Shown here in pieces: positions 59,790-64,000 of a stretch of DNA of 64,000 nucleotides (positions are counted from its first letter, which is position 1; each line of letters opens with the position of its first letter). The notes beneath the pieces were generated by a model. That model had not been told where the DNA came from. It was given only the letters and a program-made list of their open reading frames with translations, and searched no databases. Source of the DNA: Micrococcales bacterium UBA2037 (GTDB lineage: Bacteria > Actinomycetota > Actinomycetes > Actinomycetales > Microbacteriaceae); NCBI GenBank assembly GCA_002333405.1, contig DDBH01000005.1, positions 65,167 to 129,166 on the forward strand. The letters run 5' to 3'. Made by a program: the position numbers and the translations under genes.

Positions 59790-59845
59790 GTCAAAATTTG
59801 AGTGAATTTCTTACGAATTTCAGAATTGCAATAGTAGCACTTAAC

Positions 59846-59859
59846 CACTACATGTAGTG
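59846..59859. promoter_or_regulatory. NrdR box 1
   Basis: Perfect 14-bp palindrome CACTACATGTAGTG, close to the NrdR-box consensus. It covers where the -35 of the nrd promoter would be (17 nt before TACTAT), so bound NrdR would block polymerase. Confidence 0.75.
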
Positions 59860-59877
59860 CTGAAACTCAAAAAAGTT

Positions 59878-59891
59878 CACTTATTTAGTTA
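59878..59891. promoter_or_regulatory. NrdR box 2 (degenerate)
   Basis: CACTTATTTAGTTA matches box 1 in its CACT and TAGT cores. It starts exactly 32 nt after box 1, the roughly three-turn spacing typical of paired NrdR boxes. Confidence 0.5.
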
Positions 59892-59981
59892 TTTCTTGAA
59901 CATTAACCCACAACTTGAACTTTAGGCCGTTTGATTTGCCCGCGTGTCGCAGGAAGTTTCAAAAAGTCGTCCCTTTTTTAG

Positions 59982-59998
59982 TTCTACGTTGTGTAGAA
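59982..59998. promoter_or_regulatory. Inverted repeat upstream of the PCu(A)C gene
   Basis: TTCTAC-GTTGT-GTAGAA, 6-bp perfect arms, with possible -10 hexamers overlapping or following it (TAGAAT at 59994, TAGGCT at 60000). A regulator site or promoter-proximal hairpin; binding protein unknown. Confidence 0.4.
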
Positions 59999-60054
59999 TT
60001 AGGCTAGAAACGTCCCCTAAAAGTATCCAGTGGGGCTCTGACATTGAGGAAATT

Positions 60055-60537
60055 ATGCGCAAGTTGTCGCTAATAATCGCTGCAGTTCTGGTTTTGGCTG
60101 GCTGTTCGGCGAAGCCTGATATCTCGGCAACGGATCTCTGGGTGAAATCATCTGAAACATCGATGGCCGGTGGCATGACCGCCGTCTACGGAACCATCAC
60201 CAACAACACTGGGGCTGACATAGTGCTCACCGGTGGTCAAACTGATGCAGCCGGCATTACAGAGGTTCACGAAATGGCAATGATTGATGGCCAGATGAAG
60301 ATGCAGGAAATCGATGGCGGCCTCACGATTCCAGCAGGGCAGAGCATTGAGCTTGAGCTGGGTGGAAACCACTTGATGCTGATGCAGCTAACTGCGGACC
60401 TGCTAGCCGGGGATGAAATCTCAGTCACTTTTAGTTTTACTGGAGCAGCCGACTTAGTAGTTGACGGCATTGTTGCTAAGCCTGCCGAGGGCGGCGACGA
60501 GCAATACCACTCGACCGAAATGGAAATGGACAACTAG
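60055..60537 (+). CDS. PCu(A)C copper chaperone lipoprotein
   Basis: Extracytoplasmic copper chaperone of 160 residues that delivers Cu(I) to cytochrome oxidase. The lipobox is VLAGC (Cys17). The copper ligands fit the family pattern of His/Met pairs: VHEMAMIDGQMKM and GGNHLMLMQL. The tail is rich in His, Met, Glu and Asp (QYHSTEMEMDN). ATG 60055 follows GAGGAAATT; a longer in-frame start lies in the regulatory region and would spoil the signal peptide. Confidence 0.9.
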   Translation: MRKLSLIIAAVLVLAGCSAKPDISATDLWVKSSETSMAGGMTAVYGTITNNTGADIVLTGGQTDAAGITEVHEMAMIDGQMKMQEIDGGLTIPAGQSIELELGGNHLMLMQLTADLLAGDEISVTFSFTGAADLVVDGIVAKPAEGGDEQYHSTEMEMDN

Positions 60538-60538
60538 C

Positions 60539-61735
60539 TTGGTAACGCGCAGGGGTTTTCTAGGAACCGGAGCCGCAGCAGCGGCCTCTGGCCTGGTTGG
60601 AGTTGCAGCCGGAGCAGGCGCCACCAATGCAATTGCCAGCCAGAATCTCGAAACCTTTGTTGCCAAGCGCGAGCTCACCTTCCATGGCGAGCATCAAATG
60701 GGCATCGAAGCCGATCTGCAGGCGGTGACCAACTTCATTGCCCTGGACATCAAGCCTGGGACCGACAAGGCGTCGATGCTGCGCTTCATGAGCCTGATAA
60801 CCGATGACATTCAGCGCCTTACCAGGGGTGAGCCAGTGCTGGCCGATCCCGCCCCGGAGCTCGCAATTGGAGCCGCAAGGTTCTCTGCTTACGTGGGCTT
60901 TGGACCATCGCTATTTTCGAAGCTGGGCCTTCAGGCTATGCAGCCGGAGGGCTTTCATGAGCTTCCGGCGTTCAAGGTAGACAGGCTTCAGGAGCAGTTC
61001 TCCGGGGGCGACGTGCTAATTCACATTGCCGCGGATGATCCAATTGTGCTTGCTCACGGCACCCGCGGGCTGGTTCGAGACTCCATGCCATTTGCGAGCG
61101 TTCGCTTCGTTCAATCAGGGTTTGCCCACACACCAGGGATGGTTCCAGCAGGAATCACTCACCGTAACCTGATGGGGCAGGTTGATGGCACTGCCAACCC
61201 GAAGCTTGGGACAAAAGACTTCGACAGCGTGGTTTGGATTGACGAGGGTCCTACTTGGATCCAAGGCGGGACGCTGCTGGCCTTCCGAAGAATTGCGATG
61301 CAGCTGGACACCTGGGATCAGCTTGGCACCCCGAGCAAAGAAGAGGTAATTGGCCGCAAGCTTTCAAATGGCGCCCCGTTGACCGGCGACAAGGAAAGCG
61401 ACACTCCAGACCTAGCCGCCAGGCACCCAAACGGCCTGACTGTGATTCCGGAATTTGCTCACATTAGACGCGTGGCTCCGGCCAAAGACGGCGAGCGAAT
61501 TTTCCGCAGGCCATTTTCTTATGACGCTGGGATTTCCTCCTCCGGCTCAGTGGATGTTGGACTGCTTTGGGCTGCCTATCAGAGGAATATGGACCAGCAA
61601 TTTATTCCGATTCAAAAGCGGCTAGACGAGCTGGACCTACTAAATAGCTGGACTGTGCCAGTAGGCTCGGCAGAGTTTGCGGTAGCAGGCGGGGTCGAGT
61701 CAGGCGAAGTTATCGCAGAAGCACTATTCTCATAG
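60539..61735 (+). CDS. efeB: DyP-type heme peroxidase/deferrochelatase (EfeB-like), Tat-exported
   Basis: A 398-residue heme peroxidase. It begins with a twin-arginine signal (VTRRGFLGTGAAAAASGLVG). The DyP GxxDG motif with the catalytic Asp is in LMGQVDGTANP, and the proximal-His region is PEFAHIRRVAP. EfeB-type enzymes take iron from heme or oxidise substrates outside the membrane. The TTG start at 60539, one base after the PCu(A)C stop, is the only one that keeps the Tat motif at the N terminus. Confidence 0.88.
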   Translation: MVTRRGFLGTGAAAAASGLVGVAAGAGATNAIASQNLETFVAKRELTFHGEHQMGIEADLQAVTNFIALDIKPGTDKASMLRFMSLITDDIQRLTRGEPVLADPAPELAIGAARFSAYVGFGPSLFSKLGLQAMQPEGFHELPAFKVDRLQEQFSGGDVLIHIAADDPIVLAHGTRGLVRDSMPFASVRFVQSGFAHTPGMVPAGITHRNLMGQVDGTANPKLGTKDFDSVVWIDEGPTWIQGGTLLAFRRIAMQLDTWDQLGTPSKEEVIGRKLSNGAPLTGDKESDTPDLAARHPNGLTVIPEFAHIRRVAPAKDGERIFRRPFSYDAGISSSGSVDVGLLWAAYQRNMDQQFIPIQKRLDELDLLNSWTVPVGSAEFAVAGGVESGEVIAEALFS

Positions 61736-61736
61736 G

Positions 61737-62993
61737 GTGCCAGAGACTAAACCACATAAAATTCGCGGCCGGGTTATAGATTCTGGCGAGCAGCTTTCGA
61801 AGAAGCTATTGCTCAGCTACATCGTAATTTTGGCTCTGGCGATGAGCCTGATTCCCTACTCAATCGACCCCTATCTTCCAGCATTCCCTGAGGTGGCGGA
61901 CTTCTTTGGCGTTCCGAACGGAACGGTGCAGGCCTCCCTAACCGGTGTCACCGTTGGTATTGCACTTGGCCAGCTGGTAATTGGGCCGCTTTCGGACGCA
62001 TTTGGTAGAAGGCCGCTGATTTTGGCTGCAACCGCCGGCTTTGGGCTGAGCGCAACCCTGGCATTCTTTGCACCGAACTTTGAAGTATTCCTGTTCCTTC
62101 GCTTCGCAATGGGCTTCTTTGCAGCCGGTACCGACGTGGTGAGCAGGGCTATCGTTCGAGACCTGTTCAAGGGTCAGCCGATGCAGACCATGCTGGCAAG
62201 GGTGTTTTTGATCCAGTCGCTTTCGCCAATCATTGGACCCATCGTTGGGTCCCAGGTGACAGAAGTTGCACCCTGGCAAACCGTGTTTCTGATTTTCGGC
62301 TTTACCGGCATCCTGCTGGCGCTGTTTGTCTACCGGTTGCTAATTGAAACGCTTCCGGTTGCCAAGCGGCGAAGCAGTACCCCGCTTGGTTTGGCCAGGG
62401 GCTACAAGGCAGTACTAAAGGACCGCGTCTATATCGGACTGATGATCTTCGGAGCGTTCCAGCTTTCGGCGCTGTTTGCATACCTGAACACCGTGCCGTT
62501 TCTGTTCCAGGACGGCTATGGCCTTTCGGCTTCAGACTTCGGTTACTGGGTGGCAGCGAACTCTTTCGCCTCCTATATCGGCGTTCAAGTGGGCGCCTAT
62601 GCCGCCAGGGTGATTAAGGGGCAGTGGCTTCTTGCAATCTACTCATCGCTTGGCATTCTGATTGGCCTGGGGCTTTTTGCAACCGCTGGCTCCGGGCTGC
62701 TGGTGGCAGAAGCCTTCTTTATGCTGCAGCTGTTTATTTTTGGTGCTGGAATAACCACAATCCCAACCATCGCGCTTTATAACCACGGGTCTGAGGCCGG
62801 CACCGCGGCATCACTGCTGGGGGTTGTGAACTTCTCAACAACCAGCGTTGTCTCAGTTGTCTACGGCTACCTCAACACCGACACCAGCCACGACATTGGC
62901 ATCCTGATAGCAGCCCTGTTCACGGTTTCCCTGGCAAGCCTGATCTTTATAACTAGACCCTGGAAAGTTCCAGATTTGAGAACTTCGAACTAG
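61737..62993 (+). CDS. Bcr/CflA-type MFS drug-efflux transporter
   Basis: A 418-residue protein with twelve membrane helices. SIDPYLPAFPEVADFF, GQLVIGPLSDAFGRRPLIL (the MFS loop motif), and ARVFLIQSLSPIIGPIVGS fit the Bcr/CflA group. GTG start 61737. TATTCT (61725-61730), inside the end of efeB, lies exactly 6 nt upstream, so it probably has its own leaderless promoter as well as read-through. Stop interlocks with the EamA gene in CTAG. Confidence 0.9.
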   Translation: MPETKPHKIRGRVIDSGEQLSKKLLLSYIVILALAMSLIPYSIDPYLPAFPEVADFFGVPNGTVQASLTGVTVGIALGQLVIGPLSDAFGRRPLILAATAGFGLSATLAFFAPNFEVFLFLRFAMGFFAAGTDVVSRAIVRDLFKGQPMQTMLARVFLIQSLSPIIGPIVGSQVTEVAPWQTVFLIFGFTGILLALFVYRLLIETLPVAKRRSSTPLGLARGYKAVLKDRVYIGLMIFGAFQLSALFAYLNTVPFLFQDGYGLSASDFGYWVAANSFASYIGVQVGAYAARVIKGQWLLAIYSSLGILIGLGLFATAGSGLLVAEAFFMLQLFIFGAGITTIPTIALYNHGSEAGTAASLLGVVNFSTTSVVSVVYGYLNTDTSHDIGILIAALFTVSLASLIFITRPWKVPDLRTSN

Positions 62994-63880
62994 CTTGCCG
63001 CGCGCTTGGTTTTTCTGCCCTGCGACAAGTAGGCACCGAGCAAAACAAACAGCGCCCCGACCGGTTCATACCAGTGCAGCCCTTCCGATAGCAGCAGCAC
63101 TCCCCAAAAGGTTGCTATCACCGGGTTGGTGTAGGTGACTGTCGCAGCAACCGCACTGCCCGCCTTGGCAACAACTTGATGGAATAGCCAGTAGGCAATT
63201 CCGCTTCCAAAAACCCCGAGCATGAAGAGTGCGCCAGTGCTCTGGATTGTTGGTGCGGCAATAAACAGTGGCCCGGTGAGGACATAAACCGGAAGCAAAA
63301 TGATTGCACTTGTTAGCACCTGCACGGTTGCCGTGGCAGTTGGCGGCAACCCCATCGGGGTCACGTAGCGCCTTAGATAGGGGCCGCCAATTCCGTAGGA
63401 TACGGAGGCCAACAGCAGCGCAATGATTGCAATGGGCTCGCTCTGGCCAAACCCCTGCCAAATCCCAAGGGTTATGCCAACCCCAACCAGCCCAATCAGC
63501 AGCCCAATAACTGCAGTCGAGCTTTGCTTCTGAGCGCGAAACAGGGTTGTTGTTGCCAGCAGCGTGAACAGCGGGGTGGTGGCATTCAGAATCGCAGCCA
63601 AGATGCTGGTGGTGTATTGCTGTGCAAAGGCAAACATCGTGAACGGAAAAGCCGACATGAAAAAGCCGGCAACGCTCAGATGAAGCCACTGACTAGCTTT
63701 GCTTGGAAGCCTGTGCCCCAGGCTGTAGGTGATGACAATCATTGCGGTGGCACCAAGCAGCACGCGCCAAAATGCCACGCCAACAGCTGTAGTTAGTTCT
63801 AGTGACAGCTCGATGAATAGAAAACTAGAGCCCCAGATCAGGGCCATTGGGATAAATCTAATTACCCAGCTATCTAGCAC
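62990..63880 (-). CDS. EamA/DMT-family transporter (RhaT-like)
   Basis: A 296-residue protein with ten membrane helices in two EamA repeats (ALIWGSSFLFIELSLELTTA, and GIGGPYLRRYVTPMGLPP at the start of the second). The substrate is unknown. The start is ambiguous. GTG 63880 keeps the whole first helix, while ATG 63847 lies 7 nt after a TAGATT -10 and fits the local leaderless pattern. It lies 11 nt downstream of gnd. Confidence 0.83.
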   Translation of the reverse strand: MLDSWVIRFIPMALIWGSSFLFIELSLELTTAVGVAFWRVLLGATAMIVITYSLGHRLPSKASQWLHLSVAGFFMSAFPFTMFAFAQQYTTSILAAILNATTPLFTLLATTTLFRAQKQSSTAVIGLLIGLVGVGITLGIWQGFGQSEPIAIIALLLASVSYGIGGPYLRRYVTPMGLPPTATATVQVLTSAIILLPVYVLTGPLFIAAPTIQSTGALFMLGVFGSGIAYWLFHQVVAKAGSAVAATVTYTNPVIATFWGVLLLSEGLHWYEPVGALFVLLGAYLSQGRKTKRAAS

Positions 63881-63891
63881 CGGGGGCCGCT

Positions 63892-64000
63892 TTAGTCGGT
63901 CTGAATTTCAGACTTATCGCCCGACCACAGGGTGTGGAAGGTGCCTGGCAGGTCCACTCGCTTATAGGTGTGGGCGCCAAAGAAGTCGCGCTGACCTTGA
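63892..64000 (-). CDS. gnd: 6-Phosphogluconate dehydrogenase, C-terminal end (partial)
   Basis: The minus strand at the window end reads QGQRDFFGAHTYKRVD, then LPGTFHTLWSGDKSEIQTD and a TAA stop. This is the C-terminal tail of decarboxylating 6-phosphogluconate dehydrogenase, whose final part (QRDFFGAHTYKR) binds substrate from the partner subunit. The remaining roughly 430 residues lie beyond the window. Confidence 0.9.
   Translation of the reverse strand, partial: QGQRDFFGAHTYKRVDLPGTFHTLWSGDKSEIQTD

Larger units (their letters stand above)
59746..60054. other. 309-nt divergent regulatory region between nrdH and the PCu(A)C gene
   Basis: No gene is seen here. It holds, from left to right, the nrd leader hairpin (59767-59786), a minus-strand TACTAT -10 (59830-59835), two NrdR-type boxes, and then an AT-rich stretch. 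On the PCu(A)C side there is a 6-bp inverted repeat (59982-59998), with TAGAAT and TAGGCT as possible -10 hexamers. The base composition is more AT-rich than flanking genes. Confidence 0.75.

Noticed and set aside
59846..59859. CACTACATGTAGTG as a CopY/BlaI-type copper operator
   Set aside because: Those sites read TACANNTGTA with a two-base centre, absent here; the spacing to a second copy and the nrd genes fit NrdR better.
59944..60054. Long N-terminal extension of the PCu(A)C protein
   Set aside because: It would place 37 residues before a clean lipoprotein signal and cover regulatory sequence; a ribosome binding site lies just before ATG 60055.
60461..60538. Upstream start of the EfeB-like protein
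   Set aside because: It would bury the twin-arginine signal 26 residues inside the protein and overlap the PCu(A)C gene.

Overview
This 64 kb window looks like chromosomal backbone of a small-genome actinobacterium. The best guess is the family Microbacteriaceae, perhaps a freshwater Luna/Rhodoluna-like lineage. Supporting signs are: an archaeal-type aspartyl-tRNA synthetase; the tiny ribosomal protein bS22; a system II cytochrome c block ordered phosphatase-TlpA-CcdA-ResB-CcsB; a menaquinone block carrying DUF4229 and PLDc_N genes; a HadA/HadB-type MaoC pair between tRNA genes and secE-nusG-rplK-rplA; moderate G+C; and very short intergenic gaps. The family placement is inference. I saw no insertion sequence, prophage, CRISPR array or plasmid gene.

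Layout. 1-4.9 kb: end of clpC, a SOUL protein, a long gluconeogenic-type GAPDH, an ArgA-type acetyltransferase and a membrane-anchored unknown. 4.9-12.9 kb: radA, a CPBP protease, proC, an ArsR regulator, a 2TM protein, bS22 (a 32-residue protein easily missed), an HAD phosphatase, a glutaredoxin-like protein, two membrane proteins and archaeal-type aspS. 12.9-17.2 kb: cytochrome c maturation operon. 17.2-29 kb: menaquinone genes (menC, menB, menE, menA, menD, menF, menG), a polyprenyl diphosphate synthase, a ferredoxin-NADP reductase and an MFS protein. 29-40.7 kb: sugar block (manA, yajQ, a LacI repressor, tRNA-Tyr, an MMPL transporter, two tandem GH13 glucosidases, an orphan sugar-binding lipoprotein, a third GH13 enzyme). 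40.7-46.6 kb: tRNA-Thr, tRNA-Met, MaoC pair, murB, an aminotransferase, tRNA-Trp, secE, nusG, rplK, rplA. 46.6-54 kb: a RecB-like nuclease, a response regulator with a kinase fragment, a PfkB sugar kinase, a membrane protein, an HAD phosphatase, a mycoredoxin-like protein and a DEAD-box helicase. 54-64 kb: L10 leader with rplJ-rplL, a ZIP transporter, a 16-residue cysteine-rich peptide, nrdHIEF, a PCu(A)C chaperone with a DyP/EfeB peroxidase, two transporters and the end of gnd.

The most striking general signal is how genes start and end. At least 20 genes have a TANNNT -10 hexamer placed exactly 6 nt before the start codon, and 4 more have it 7 nt before. This is the geometry expected for leaderless mRNA. 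In two divergent pairs (menC/menB and pfkB/membrane gene) the two -10 hexamers overlap on opposite strands. In five places the stop codon of one gene is also the first three bases of the next promoter's -10. Six convergent gene pairs interlock their stop codons in a 4-nt overlap.

The most interesting new gene candidate is the 16-residue peptide at 55899-55949 on the minus strand. It has two CxC pairs and a terminal His, starts behind a perfect TAAGGAGG ribosome binding site fused to the nrdF stop codon, and is followed by a strong terminator. It lies between a metal-dependent ribonucleotide reductase and a ZIP metal transporter.
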